Of a stretch of DNA of 64,000 bases, positions 32,744 to 41,959 are shown in pieces. This DNA is from Chitinophagaceae bacterium. GTDB taxonomy: Bacteria; Bacteroidota; Bacteroidia; Chitinophagales; Chitinophagaceae. A model generated the notes under the pieces. It worked only from the letters and a program-made list of their open reading frames with translations. It did no database searches and was not told where the DNA came from. Where the stretch lies: contig JAEUVO010000008.1 in NCBI GenBank assembly GCA_016786885.1, forward strand, positions 42,531 through 106,530. The letters run 5' to 3'. The position numbers were made by a program, and so were the translations under genes. The first letter of the stretch is position 1. Every line of letters begins with the position of its first letter.

Positions 32744-33409
32744 TTACTCCTTACCATGAAGAATTAACACTACCTCTCCTTTCACTCCTTTTTCTTTATA
32801 ATAATCGCAAACCTCTTTCAAAGTACCCCGTTTATTTTCTTCAAACACTTTACTGAGTTCACGGCTTACACTGCACATTCTTTCTTCTCCGAAATAGGTA
32901 ATGAATTCCTCCAGCGTTTTTACCAATCGCATTGGCGACTCATAGAAAATCATTGTTCTTTCCTCTTCAGACAATTGTTTTAATAAAGTTTGCCTGCCTT
33001 TTTTTACAGGCAGAAAGCCTTCAAAACAAAACCTGTTAGCGGGAATACCACTATTGACCAATGCAGGAACAAAAGCAGTTGCCCCTGGCAGGCATTCTAC
33101 TTTTACTCCCACTTTAATACATTCCCTCACCAATAAAAAAGCAGGATCAGAAATACCTGGAGTACCTGCATCTGTAACAACAGCCATTTTTTTCCCTTCC
33201 AGTAACTGGCTTACCAAATGATGTAATACTTTATGCTCATTATGCTGATGATAGGGAGAAAGAGGTTTCGTAACCTGGTAATGATTTAGCAGGTGTGAAG
33301 TTGTTCTGGTATCCTCAGCCAGGATAAGATCCACTTCCTTCAGCACTTCCAGTGCCCGGAGTGTGATGTCTTTAAGATTGCCTATCGGGGTGGGAACGAG
33401 GTAAAGCAT
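32744..33409 (-). CDS. rsmI: 16S rRNA (cytidine1402-2'-O)-methyltransferase
   Basis: Methylates the ribose of C1402 in the decoding centre. 221 aa with the tetrapyrrole-methylase fold: LYLVPTPIGNLKDITLRALEVLKEVDLILAEDTRTT, VTDAGTPGISDPAF and EGFLPVKKGRQ, all RsmI signatures. The ATG at 33409 gives the canonical N-terminus; the longer reading frame would cross a TTAATTGG repeat tract. Confidence 0.95.
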   Translation of the reverse strand: MLYLVPTPIGNLKDITLRALEVLKEVDLILAEDTRTTSHLLNHYQVTKPLSPYHQHNEHKVLHHLVSQLLEGKKMAVVTDAGTPGISDPAFLLVRECIKVGVKVECLPGATAFVPALVNSGIPANRFCFEGFLPVKKGRQTLLKQLSEEERTMIFYESPMRLVKTLEEFITYFGEERMCSVSRELSKVFEENKRGTLKEVCDYYKEKGVKGEVVLILHGKE

Positions 33410-33436
33410 GGTTAATTGGTTAATTGGTGATTGGGT
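33410..33436. repeat. Short tandem TTAATTGG repeats upstream of rsmI
   Basis: GTTAATTGG occurs twice in tandem, followed by TGATTGGG. It directly abuts the rsmI start codon on the minus strand. Similar AT-rich degenerate repeats lie in the rny-rplS gap (52620-52690). Confidence 0.4.
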
Positions 33437-33461
33437 ATTAGGCACCTAATTAACTAACTTC

Positions 33462-33707
33462 CTAATTGACCGATACCTCAAAGTACTCCATCACCGGGTT
33501 GCTCAATAATTTTTTGCTGGCCTCTTCGGCAATAGCTTTTGCTTTCTCGGGAGAATCAGCAGTTACCTGCAGGGTGATATTTTTTCCTACTCTCACATCT
33601 TCCACACCACTGAGGCCAAGGTTTTCCAGTCCACCCATTACTGCTTTCCCTTGCGGGTCAAGTAATTCTTTCAGCGGCATTACTTTTATCTGAACTGTAT
33701 AGGTCAT
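33462..33707 (-). CDS. purS: Phosphoribosylformylglycinamidine synthase subunit PurS
   Basis: The small subunit of the three-part FGAM synthase (PurS, PurQ, PurL) of purine synthesis; it helps ammonia transfer between the glutaminase and the synthetase. 81 aa with the family pattern VMPLKELLDPQGKAVMGGLENLGL...DVRVGKNI and a C-terminal EVSVN. The ATG overlaps the pssA stop (ATGA, 33704-33707), so translation is coupled to pssA. PurQ and PurL are not in this window. Confidence 0.9.
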   Translation of the reverse strand: MTYTVQIKVMPLKELLDPQGKAVMGGLENLGLSGVEDVRVGKNITLQVTADSPEKAKAIAEEASKKLLSNPVMEYFEVSVN

Positions 33708-34468
33708 GCTATTTTATTTTTGAAAAGCAAAGATAAGAGAACATACACCACCACGATTACCGGCACTGCCAGCCATTTCAATAAAACAACTGAGAGTACC
33801 GCAATAATAATAAGCAAATAACGGGGTAAATTATTCTTTACACTATAGTCTTTGAATTTCATCGCCATCAGCGGAAGTGTGGATACCATCAGGAAGGAAA
33901 GAACAAACACCATTGCATAGAGAAACCATTTATTCAGCAACAAGCTGAATACCCATGCTTCATTTACATTCCAGTATATTAATGGTAATGATGCTACAAA
34001 TAACCCAACAGCCGGTACAGGCATTCCTTTGAATGAGTAGGACTGGCTCTTATCTAAATTAAATCTTGCTAAACGCCACGCTGCTGCACAAGGCAATACA
34101 AAAGCCGGTAACAACCACAAAAAAGATACATCCAGTCCACCTTCTTCCTGTGCAAAACTCAAACGGAGAAACTGGTAAATGATCATCGCAGGAGCCACTC
34201 CGAAACTTACTACATCAGCCAGAGAATCCAATTGCTTACCCATTTCAGATGTGGCATTGAAAAGTCTTGCCACAAAGCCATCGAGGAAATCAACAACAGC
34301 AGCAATACTAATGAACAAAGAGGCCATCCATATTTTCTCAGGAATGTCAAGTAATTCGGTTCCTTCGGCACTTACATTTATCAAAATGCCGTTTTGCATC
34401 GTAAATACAATGGCCATACAACCGAAGAAAAGGTTCAGTAAAGTGAAGAGATTAGGAATTTGCTTCAT
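33704..34468 (-). CDS. pssA: CDP-diacylglycerol-serine O-phosphatidyltransferase
   Basis: Makes phosphatidylserine, the precursor of phosphatidylethanolamine, at the inner membrane. 254 aa with several membrane segments and the CDP-alcohol phosphotransferase motif DGFVARLFNATSEMGKQLDSLAD (DGxxARx8Gx3Dx3D). N-terminus IPNLFTLLNLFFGCMAI is typical of PssA. A TATCTTGC box lies 4 bp upstream of the ATG (34473-34480 on the minus strand). Confidence 0.93.
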   Translation of the reverse strand: MKQIPNLFTLLNLFFGCMAIVFTMQNGILINVSAEGTELLDIPEKIWMASLFISIAAVVDFLDGFVARLFNATSEMGKQLDSLADVVSFGVAPAMIIYQFLRLSFAQEEGGLDVSFLWLLPAFVLPCAAAWRLARFNLDKSQSYSFKGMPVPAVGLFVASLPLIYWNVNEAWVFSLLLNKWFLYAMVFVLSFLMVSTLPLMAMKFKDYSVKNNLPRYLLIIIAVLSVVLLKWLAVPVIVVVYVLLSLLFKNKIA

Positions 34469-34483
34469 GCCGGCAAGATAAAT

Positions 34484-35773
34484 TTATTTTTTCATCAGCG
34501 CTTCTATCTCTTCTGCAGTAATGGGGATATTCTTCATCAGGTCCTTACTTCCATTTCGGGTTATCCAAAGATTATTTTCGATACGTATACCCATTTGCTC
34601 TTCTTCAATATAAATACCCGGCTCTACTGTAAATACCATTCCCGCTTTTATGGGTTCGGTCCTGGTACCCAGGTCATGTACATCCACACCGAGATGATGC
34701 GAAATACCATGATATAAATATTTGCGATAAGCCCTGTTTTCGGAATCCTCATTTTTTACATCAGATTTTCTGAGCAATCCTATTTTGAGAAATTGTTGTG
34801 TTGCTTCCTCTCCCACTTTTTCTGTATAGTCTACAATGCTGATGCCCGGCTTCAAAATACTTTTTGCATAATCATGCAAATGCAGACAGGCATTATAGAC
34901 TGTTCTCTGCCGGCGGGTGAATTTTCCATTCACCGGCACTGTCCTGGTCAAGTCGGCACAATAGCCGCCGTATTCTGCCCCAAAGTCCATTAATATCAAC
35001 TCACCATCTTTACATTCCTCGTTATTACTTACATAATGCAGTGTTCTTGCCCTGTCGCCACTGGCAATGATGCTTCCATAGGCAGGACCTGTTGCCCGCT
35101 GACTGAGAAATGAATGAAATATCTCCGCTTCAATTTCATATTCCATCACTCCTGGTTTAATGAACTGCAACAAACGACGGAATGTATTGTCGGTAATATC
35201 TATCGCCTTCTGCATAACTTCTACTTCCAACGCCGTTTTGATACCCCTCAGTTCTTTCATGATTCGGGCTGCCCTCAAATAATTATGCAGCGGATACCGG
35301 CTTTTCATCTCGTCAATGAAACGGTAATCCCTGCTTCTTACTAAACTGGCTTTACGGTCATTTTCATTGCTGTCGAGGTAAATACTATCTGCTAAGTGGA
35401 TCCAGGGCTGCAGCAAGCCATCAATACTGTCCAGCCAAACAATTGTTTTCATGCCGCTGATCGACTGTGCTTCTTTCACCCGCAGTCTTTTTCCATCCCA
35501 TTTCTCTTTTAATTCATTGGGGCGAACAAGCACCAGCACTTCCCTGTATTTCGGATCGGGGTTATCCGGGAATAAGATCACCATACTATCTTCCTGGGTG
35601 ATACCGCTCAACCAGAACAGGTCGCTGTTTTGTTTGAAAGAATAGATCGCATCACCATTGCTGGGCACTTCATCATTACTTACAAAAATGGCAATGGAAT
35701 TTTTCTGCATCTGGCGAACAAACCGCTCCCGGTTTTGTGTAAAAATTGCTGGGTTTAATGGTAGATACTTCAT
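34484..35773 (-). CDS. Xaa-Pro aminopeptidase (M24B)
   Basis: A 429-aa pita-bread metallopeptidase that removes the N-terminal residue before proline. The N-terminal AMP_N domain (about 1-135) and the M24 domain are both present. The five metal ligands are visible: MDFGAEYGGYCADLTRTV (two Asp), GISHHLG (His), TVEPGIY (Glu) and GIRIENN (Glu). Upstream of pssA on the same strand with a 15-bp gap. Confidence 0.92.
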   Translation of the reverse strand: MKYLPLNPAIFTQNRERFVRQMQKNSIAIFVSNDEVPSNGDAIYSFKQNSDLFWLSGITQEDSMVILFPDNPDPKYREVLVLVRPNELKEKWDGKRLRVKEAQSISGMKTIVWLDSIDGLLQPWIHLADSIYLDSNENDRKASLVRSRDYRFIDEMKSRYPLHNYLRAARIMKELRGIKTALEVEVMQKAIDITDNTFRRLLQFIKPGVMEYEIEAEIFHSFLSQRATGPAYGSIIASGDRARTLHYVSNNEECKDGELILMDFGAEYGGYCADLTRTVPVNGKFTRRQRTVYNACLHLHDYAKSILKPGISIVDYTEKVGEEATQQFLKIGLLRKSDVKNEDSENRAYRKYLYHGISHHLGVDVHDLGTRTEPIKAGMVFTVEPGIYIEEEQMGIRIENNLWITRNGSKDLMKNIPITAEEIEALMKK

Positions 35774-36066
35774 ACGTTTTTTCTTAAATCATTTGTTTAT
35801 CACAAAAAGCATTTAAAGATAGGAAGCCTGTTTATCCGGCGGCTGACTTTCATCACAAATCAGTTAATCACAGTAAAAATCAGAAATTTTTTAAGTTCCA
35901 ATCTCTGTTTTTAAATCCTATCAAATATAAGTCAATGAAAATGAACGGGAAACACCATTTTGGCGATAATTATTAGGACAATATTAATGTGTCATACTAA
36001 CACTTGTATGTAAAAATTTGACTTTAGATATTACCTTTGTCCCTTCAACAAATGCGATTGTAATAT
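35774..36066 (+). promoter_or_regulatory. pckA upstream region with -7 box
   Basis: This 293-bp divergent gap contains no convincing gene. On + there is a -7 box TACCTTTG at 36032-36039, 27 bp before the pckA ATG. A small inverted repeat CATAC-8-GTATG (35993-36010) lies just upstream and could bind a regulator. On the minus strand TATCTTTA at 35814-35821 may serve the aminopeptidase gene. Confidence 0.45.
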
Positions 36067-37671
36067 ATGTCAGTACCTACCACCTCTTTTCCGACCCAAC
36101 ATTTATCTAAGATTGGCCTTAAGAACACAGAATCAATTCATTATCAGTTAACTCCCGAAGAATTAGTACAGGATACACTACGTATCGGTGAGGGAGTTTT
36201 AAACGATACCGGCGCACTGGTCATTCAAACAGGTGAGTTTACCGGCCGTTCCCCAAAAGATAAATTCACGGTGAAAGATGAAACTACTGCAGACTTTGTA
36301 CACTGGAACGACTTTAACATACCCATTGAGCCTAAATATTTCAACATCATATTTGATAAGATCACTGGTTACCTGAACAGTGTGCCTGAAATATGGGTGC
36401 GGGATTGTTATGCCTGCGCCGATCCCCGTTTTCGCCTGAATGTAAGAGTGGTTAATGAAAAACCCTGGAACAATCTTTTTGCCTATAATATGTTCCTTCG
36501 TCCTAATGAAGAAGAATTGGAGAATTTCAAACCAGACTGGCATGTAATCTCCGCTCCGGGATTGAAGCTCGATGCTAAAGAATGCGGTACCCGTCAGCAT
36601 AATGCAGCAGTAGTATCCTTCAAACATAAGATGATATTAATAGCCGGCACAGGTTATACCGGTGAAACCAAGAAAGGAATCTTTACGATACTCAACTATA
36701 TTTTGCCTCACGAGAAAAATGTACTGAGTATGCACTGCAGCGCCAATATGGGCGATGACGGAGACACAGCCGTGTTTTTCGGACTTAGCGGTACAGGCAA
36801 AACAACACTGAGTGCAGACCCTAACCGTAAGCTGATAGGTGATGACGAACATGCCTGGACCAATGACAGCATTTTCAATTTTGAAGGAGGCTGCTATGCA
36901 AAGACAATTAACCTGACCGAAGAGAAAGAACCAGAGATATACAATGCTATCCGCCCGGGTGCACTGGTGGAAAATATTACATTCTTTACTGGTACAAACC
37001 GGATCAATTTTGATGATGGATCGGTTACCGAAAACACAAGAGTTTCTTACCCGCTTCATTTTATCAGCAATGCACAGGAACCATCTATTGGCGGATTACC
37101 CAAAAATATTTTCTTTTTAACCTGTGATGCATTCGGCGTATTACCTCCTGTTTCCAAACTCACGCCGGGGCAAGCCATGTACCAGTTCATTTCAGGATAT
37201 ACAGCTAAAGTAGCAGGTACTGAAGCCGGGGTAACAGAACCCAAACCTACTTTTAGCGCCTGTTTTGGTGCACCATTTCTTCCATTGCACCCGGGTAAAT
37301 ATGCGGAGATGCTTGGAAAGAAAATGCAGGAGAATAAAGTAAATGTTTGGATGATCAATACAGGCTGGACAGGCGGACCTTATGGTACAGGTCACAGAAT
37401 GAAGTTGAAGTATACCAGGGCTATGATCACGGCTGCTCTTGAAGGCAAACTGAATGATACGGAATTTGCCATCGACCCTGTTTTTGGTGTTGCCATACCC
37501 CAGGCATGTCCTGATGTACCTGCTGAGATTTTAAATCCCCGGAATACATGGGCTGACAAAAATGCCTATGATGAAAAAGCAAAATACCTGGCTGGTTTGT
37601 TTGTAAAGAACTTTGCCAAGTATGCGGATGGTGTGACAGCAGAAATCCTGGCTGCCGCCCCTAAGGCATAA
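36067..37671 (+). CDS. pckA: Phosphoenolpyruvate carboxykinase (ATP)
   Basis: Converts oxaloacetate and ATP to PEP, the gateway of gluconeogenesis from organic acids; with citrate synthase in the same window it belongs to central metabolism. 534 aa with GEFTGRSPKDKF, the P-loop FFGLSGTGKTTLSADPNRKLIGDDEHAW, and NTGWTGGPYGTGHRM, all diagnostic for the ATP-dependent enzyme. Single-gene unit with its own promoter and terminator. Confidence 0.97.
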   Translation: MSVPTTSFPTQHLSKIGLKNTESIHYQLTPEELVQDTLRIGEGVLNDTGALVIQTGEFTGRSPKDKFTVKDETTADFVHWNDFNIPIEPKYFNIIFDKITGYLNSVPEIWVRDCYACADPRFRLNVRVVNEKPWNNLFAYNMFLRPNEEELENFKPDWHVISAPGLKLDAKECGTRQHNAAVVSFKHKMILIAGTGYTGETKKGIFTILNYILPHEKNVLSMHCSANMGDDGDTAVFFGLSGTGKTTLSADPNRKLIGDDEHAWTNDSIFNFEGGCYAKTINLTEEKEPEIYNAIRPGALVENITFFTGTNRINFDDGSVTENTRVSYPLHFISNAQEPSIGGLPKNIFFLTCDAFGVLPPVSKLTPGQAMYQFISGYTAKVAGTEAGVTEPKPTFSACFGAPFLPLHPGKYAEMLGKKMQENKVNVWMINTGWTGGPYGTGHRMKLKYTRAMITAALEGKLNDTEFAIDPVFGVAIPQACPDVPAEILNPRNTWADKNAYDEKAKYLAGLFVKNFAKYADGVTAEILAAAPKA

Positions 37672-37704
37672 CTATTTTTATACTGGACGGTTATTTGATA
37701 TTTT

Positions 37705-37738
37705 ACCCTGTTTCATTCAAAGTGAGACGGGGTTTTTA
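37705..37738 (+). terminator. Terminator of pckA
   Basis: ACCCTGTTTCA pairs with TGAGACGGGGT across TTCAAAG (11 bp with two wobble pairs) and is followed by a T-rich run. Confidence 0.85.
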
Positions 37739-37805
37739 TTTTATTTAACGACCGCTTACATAGCTGGTAAAATTTTTGCTACAACTTTACGTTGTTAGAT
37801 CGTCT

Positions 37806-38342
37806 ATGAACAAACTGATTTTTTATACAGTATTCTTCTTTCTCCCTGTTGCAATCACCGCACAAACTGCAGACGAGGAGTTATTGGAATGGAGTTCTTC
37901 GAGAAGATTAAACTGGAATGATTATAAAGGAAAACCAGATCCTGCCAGTGATGCTGCTGCTACCACCACCACCTACCTCAGTATTGAATACAAGATCAGC
38001 AGCTCTGACTTTGGTTACCAGATAAAGTCCCGCTTTTCCAAAAATCGGTCCTGGGGGCTGCATAAATCAGATTATATACTCAGTCATGAACAGGGGCACT
38101 TTGATATTGCCGAAATATTTGCCCGAAAGCTTCATAAAAAAATGAGTGAGTACAACTTCAATAAAAGAACTTACCAGAAAGACCTGAAAAAAATCTATGA
38201 AGACATTACAGATGAAAAGGAACAAATGCAAAATGATTATGACAGGGAAACCCGGCACAGCATTAACAGGGAAAAACAGGCTGAGTGGCTGAAGAAAATA
38301 GAGAAGATGCTTAACGAATATGCGAACTGGGCCGACTATTAA
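37806..38342 (+). CDS. Secreted DUF922-like putative zinc protease
   Basis: A 178-aa protein with a signal peptide (MNKLIFYTVFFFLPVAITAQ). The core reads LNWNDYKGKPDPASDAAATTTTYLSIEY, then LSHEQGHFDIAEIFARKLHKK with an HEQGH (HExxH) zinc-site candidate, then a charged helical C-terminus. This fits the DUF922 family, annotated as predicted secreted Zn-dependent proteases; activity is unproven. The ATG at 37806 is used over a TTG at 37776. The stop overlaps the convergent deoxynucleoside kinase stop by 4 bp. Confidence 0.75.
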   Translation: MNKLIFYTVFFFLPVAITAQTADEELLEWSSSRRLNWNDYKGKPDPASDAAATTTTYLSIEYKISSSDFGYQIKSRFSKNRSWGLHKSDYILSHEQGHFDIAEIFARKLHKKMSEYNFNKRTYQKDLKKIYEDITDEKEQMQNDYDRETRHSINREKQAEWLKKIEKMLNEYANWADY

Positions 38343-38974
38343 AACAAACCGTACAATTCTGCATCAACTTTTCGGATGATGTCACCAAAATCCTCATCCC
38401 GTTCTGCAAATTTGTTTTTATCTACATCAATGATAAGCAGTTTACCTTCCTTATACTCGCCTATCCATTTATTATAATACTCATTGAGTTTTTTCAGGTA
38501 ATCGAGCCGGATATTCTCTTCATACTCTCTGCCTCTTTTCTGTATTTGCCCTACCAGTGTTGGCACTGAGGCATTCAGGTATATAAGCAGATCAGGCGGC
38601 TGCACCAGTGTTTTCAATGTTTGGAAAAAGTGAAAATAATTATCAAAATCCCTTTTGCTCATAAGCCCCATTTCATGCAGGTTAGGTGCAAAGATGTTGG
38701 CATCCTCGTAGATTGTTCTGTCCTGGATAACAGTTTCTGTTCCTTTCTGAATATCCACCAACTGGCGAAGACGGCTGTTCAAAAAGAAAATCTGAAGGTT
38801 AAAACTCCACCGGGGCATATCCTCATAAAAATCCATGAGGTAAGGATTATGGTCCACATCTTCAAAATTGGGAATCCACTTATAATGCTTGCTGAGCATC
38901 TCTGTCAATGTGGTTTTGCCGGCGCCGATATTTCCTGCAACGGCTATGTGTTTCGGTTTCTTTGCTTTTGCCAT
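38339..38974 (-). CDS. Deoxynucleoside kinase
   Basis: A 211-aa kinase of the dNK/dGK/dAK fold that salvages deoxynucleosides. Walker A AVAGNIGAGKTTL, the DRTIYED motif (DRS-like) and the LID region RGREYEENIRLDYL are visible. Substrate (dA, dG or dC) cannot be decided. Convergent with the DUF922 gene. Confidence 0.9.
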   Translation of the reverse strand: MAKAKKPKHIAVAGNIGAGKTTLTEMLSKHYKWIPNFEDVDHNPYLMDFYEDMPRWSFNLQIFFLNSRLRQLVDIQKGTETVIQDRTIYEDANIFAPNLHEMGLMSKRDFDNYFHFFQTLKTLVQPPDLLIYLNASVPTLVGQIQKRGREYEENIRLDYLKKLNEYYNKWIGEYKEGKLLIIDVDKNKFAERDEDFGDIIRKVDAELYGLF

Positions 38975-39077
38975 GCCCCTGATCCGCCAGAGAGCGGAGA
39001 ATTTTATAGTTCTAAAAAATGAATAGGCGTTAAAAGTATTGAATTCTCACTATTCAAATACCGGTAAAAAAAATAAA

Positions 39078-40082
39078 TCAAAAATATTTTAACCCGATAG
39101 CCTCTCTTACCAATTCCATAGTGGCCCTGGCGCTTTTACGGGCCTTTTCGGCTCCTTTCTCCATTACTCCTTTCAGGTAGGTTTCATCATTGCGGATTGA
39201 TTCAGCTTTTTCCCGGATAGGAGCAATAAACCGGACCATGTCCTCACCCAGTTGCTTTTTCATATCACCGTAGCGAATGGTGCATTTATTAAAATCCTCT
39301 TCAAATTTTTGGATCACCTCATCAGTACTAACCAGCTTCATCAGCAGGAAAATATTTTCGATATAATCTGGTTTAACTGAACCTGGTTCTGTAGGGCCGC
39401 TGTCTGTTTTAGCCTTCATTACTTTCTTGCGGATCATATCATCATCATCAGACAGGTATAAAGTGGCAAACTGGTTTTCACTCTTACTCATTTTCCCGGC
39501 CCCATCAAGACTTGGCACTTTTACCAGCTCACTGCCATAATTAAATGCCTGTGGTTCCGGAAACACTTCACCATAGCGGTGATTGAAACGATTGGCAAAA
39601 TTGCGGGCCATTTCAAGGTGCTGCTCCTGATCTTTGCCGACTGGAACATACAATGCCCGGTGAAGAATAATATCAGCTGTTTGTAAAACAGGGTAGGTTA
39701 GCAAACCGGCATTTACATTATCAGGATGCTGCCTTGCCTTGTCCTTGAATGTTACTGTTTTCTCCAGCTCCCCTTTGTAAGCCATCATATTCAGGTATAA
39801 ATACAATTCTGACGTTTCATATACATGGCTTTGGCAATACAAGGCTACCTTATCGGGGTCTAATCCACAAGCAATATTCTCCGATAATACACGATGAACA
39901 TTTGCTTTCAGCTCCTTAGTGTCGGGATGGGTGGTGAGTGAATGAAGATCAGCTACCATAAAGTAACATTCAAACTCATCCTGCATACGAACATAATTCT
40001 TCACTGCACCGAAGTAATTACCAAGATGCAGATAACCGGTTGGCCGGATACCACTCATTACTATCTCGTTCTTCTTTCCCAT
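39078..40082 (-). CDS. trpS: Tryptophanyl-tRNA synthetase
   Basis: Class I aminoacyl-tRNA synthetase charging tRNA-Trp. 334 aa; the HIGH motif appears as GYLHLGNYFG (about 16-25) and KMSKS as GAGKMSKSENQ. A TATCTTCG -7 box (40090-40097, minus strand) is 7 bp before the ATG, divergent from gatC. Confidence 0.96.
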   Translation of the reverse strand: MGKKNEIVMSGIRPTGYLHLGNYFGAVKNYVRMQDEFECYFMVADLHSLTTHPDTKELKANVHRVLSENIACGLDPDKVALYCQSHVYETSELYLYLNMMAYKGELEKTVTFKDKARQHPDNVNAGLLTYPVLQTADIILHRALYVPVGKDQEQHLEMARNFANRFNHRYGEVFPEPQAFNYGSELVKVPSLDGAGKMSKSENQFATLYLSDDDDMIRKKVMKAKTDSGPTEPGSVKPDYIENIFLLMKLVSTDEVIQKFEEDFNKCTIRYGDMKKQLGEDMVRFIAPIREKAESIRNDETYLKGVMEKGAEKARKSARATMELVREAIGLKYF

Positions 40083-40177
40083 GCGGCGGCGAAGATAAGA
40101 AAATGAGGTCTGATGAGGTAAAGCAGGATGGTTGGCTAAGAATCCGGATTTCCGGCTGCTGACTTCAGGCTTCTGAC

Positions 40178-40185
40178 TATCTTTG
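40178..40185 (+). promoter_or_regulatory. -7 box of gatC
   Basis: TATCTTTG matches TAnnTTTG. It ends 4 bp before the gatC ATG, so the transcript is predicted to be leaderless. The opposing trpS box is at 40090-40097. Confidence 0.5.
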
Positions 40186-40189
40186 TTTT

Positions 40190-40480
40190 ATGGAAGTGAA
40201 CGATCAACTGGTGGAAAAACTGGCTCATCTTTCCCGCCTGCAGTTTAATGAATCGGAAAAAGCTGAAATCAAAAATGATCTTCAGCGGATGATAGGTTTT
40301 GTGGAGAAACTGAATGAATTGAACCTGGATGGGGTTGAGCCATTAATGCATATGAGCGAAGAAATGAATGTGCTGAGGGAAGATGAAATAAAAGGCTCTG
40401 TTAGCCGGGAAGAAGCTTTAAAGAATGCTCCTTTGCATGACGACCAGTTTTTTAAGGTTCCCAAAGTGATAAAAAAATAA
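40190..40480 (+). CDS. gatC: Asp-tRNA(Asn)/Glu-tRNA(Gln) amidotransferase subunit C
   Basis: The small subunit of GatCAB, which makes Gln-tRNA(Gln) or Asn-tRNA(Asn) by transamidation. 96 aa with the usual [44 protein letters not shown] and a C-terminal tail KVPKVIKK. gatA is 13 kb away in this window; gatB is not seen. The downstream ABC ATPase gene begins 2 bp later. Confidence 0.93.
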   Translation: MEVNDQLVEKLAHLSRLQFNESEKAEIKNDLQRMIGFVEKLNELNLDGVEPLMHMSEEMNVLREDEIKGSVSREEALKNAPLHDDQFFKVPKVIKK

Positions 40481-40481
40481 T

Positions 40482-41195
40482 ATGACACAGGGTATCATTC
40501 ATTTGGAAAATATTCAGAAAAGTTACTTCATGGGTAAACATGAGTTGCAGGTGCTGAAAGGTGTATCGCTGGATATTTTTAAAAATGAATATGTAGCGTT
40601 AATGGGGCCTTCAGGCTCCGGTAAAAGCACACTGATGAATATCATTGGTTGTCTTGACACACCAACTGCCGGCAGGTACATTTTGAACAATAATGATGTA
40701 AGCGAAATGAAAGATAATGACCTGGCAGAGGTGCGTAATAAGGAGATTGGTTTTGTCTTTCAGCAATTCAACTTATTGCCACGGCTTACAGCTGCTGAAA
40801 ATGTTGCACTCCCTTTAGTGTATGCCGGCATGAGTCGCAAATTGAGAACAGAGAAAGCGATGCAGGTATTGGATATGGTAAATCTTACTGACAGAAGCCA
40901 TCACAAACCGAATGAACTATCTGGCGGACAATGCCAGCGGGTAGCAATAGCGAGGGCATTGGTAAACGATCCTTCGATCATCCTGGCCGATGAACCAACT
41001 GGAAATCTTGATACCAAAACCTCTTACGAGATCATGGAAATTTTTAATAAAATTCATAGTAACGGCAATACTATTGTTTTGGTAACCCATGAAGAAGATA
41101 TTGCCAATCATGCCCATCGCATTGTCAGGCTCAGGGATGGTGTAATTGAAAGTGATAAAAAAAATGAAAATGTAGGGGAATATACACATCATTAA
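40482..41195 (+). CDS. ABC transporter ATP-binding protein (MacB/LolD type)
   Basis: A 237-aa ATPase with Walker [11 protein letters not shown]-loop [11 protein letters not shown], signature [15 protein letters not shown], Walker [13 protein letters not shown] and H-loop VTHEED. This is the LolD/MacB/FtsE-like subgroup that works with FtsX-fold permeases for lipoprotein sorting or efflux. No permease gene is adjacent; it is tied to gatC by a 1-bp gap. Confidence 0.88.
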   Translation: MTQGIIHLENIQKSYFMGKHELQVLKGVSLDIFKNEYVALMGPSGSGKSTLMNIIGCLDTPTAGRYILNNNDVSEMKDNDLAEVRNKEIGFVFQQFNLLPRLTAAENVALPLVYAGMSRKLRTEKAMQVLDMVNLTDRSHHKPNELSGGQCQRVAIARALVNDPSIILADEPTGNLDTKTSYEIMEIFNKIHSNGNTIVLVTHEEDIANHAHRIVRLRDGVIESDKKNENVGEYTHH

Positions 41196-41278
41196 AAGTG
41201 TGTAAAAGTTCATCCCTTTTCGTTTTCGTACAACCTTTCTTTGATAACATTTGTTTTTACATATTACTCCGCAATACC

Positions 41279-41839
41279 ATGGCATTTAAAATTTATACCA
41301 AAACAGGCGATAAAGGAACTACCTCACTGATTGGTGGAACAAAAGTTCCTAAATCGCATCTCCGTATTGAAGCATATGGTACAGTAGATGAGTTGAATTC
41401 TTATATCGGGCTTTGCCGGGATCTGCTGACAAATGACAACAGCCGTTCGATTTTGCAGGAAGTTCAGGACCGGTTGTTCACTATTGGATCTTCCCTTGCA
41501 TGTGACCCGATAAAAGAGCCTAAGATGCGGATACCTGATCTTAAAGAAAAAGATGTAGAGCTGCTTGAAAAGGAAATGGATAAAATGAATGAAGGCATTC
41601 CTGAAATGAAAAGTTTTATTCTGCCGGGTGGCCATACTACTGTTTCTCATTTACATATAGCCCGTTGTGTTTGCCGACGGGCCGAACGTTGCTGCGTAAG
41701 ACTGGAACTGGAAAGCCTGGAAGTAGAGCAGATAATTCTGAAATACCTCAATCGCCTCAGTGATTATCTTTTTGTACTGAGCCGATACATTAGTCACCAG
41801 TTAAATGCCGGAGAGATACCCTGGAAGCCAAGAGTTTAA
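41279..41839 (+). CDS. Cob(I)alamin adenosyltransferase, PduO type
   Basis: Transfers adenosine from ATP to cob(I)alamin to give the coenzyme form. 187 aa with the PduO N-terminal signature FKIYTKTGDKGTTSLIGGTKVPK, AYGTVDELNSYIGL and CVCRRAERCCVRLE. The ATG at 41279 gives the standard N-terminus; a longer open frame to 41198 is noncoding. Confidence 0.93.
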   Translation: MAFKIYTKTGDKGTTSLIGGTKVPKSHLRIEAYGTVDELNSYIGLCRDLLTNDNSRSILQEVQDRLFTIGSSLACDPIKEPKMRIPDLKEKDVELLEKEMDKMNEGIPEMKSFILPGGHTTVSHLHIARCVCRRAERCCVRLELESLEVEQIILKYLNRLSDYLFVLSRYISHQLNAGEIPWKPRV

Positions 41840-41959
41840 CTTTATCACTGATGGCGGCCCTGCATATCAATTTAAATTTTACTATTTTACCAACCATTTT
41901 ATCTTCAGATTCGACATGTAATAAGTATCAGCGCTTAGTAATTCGTAAACTGATTATTC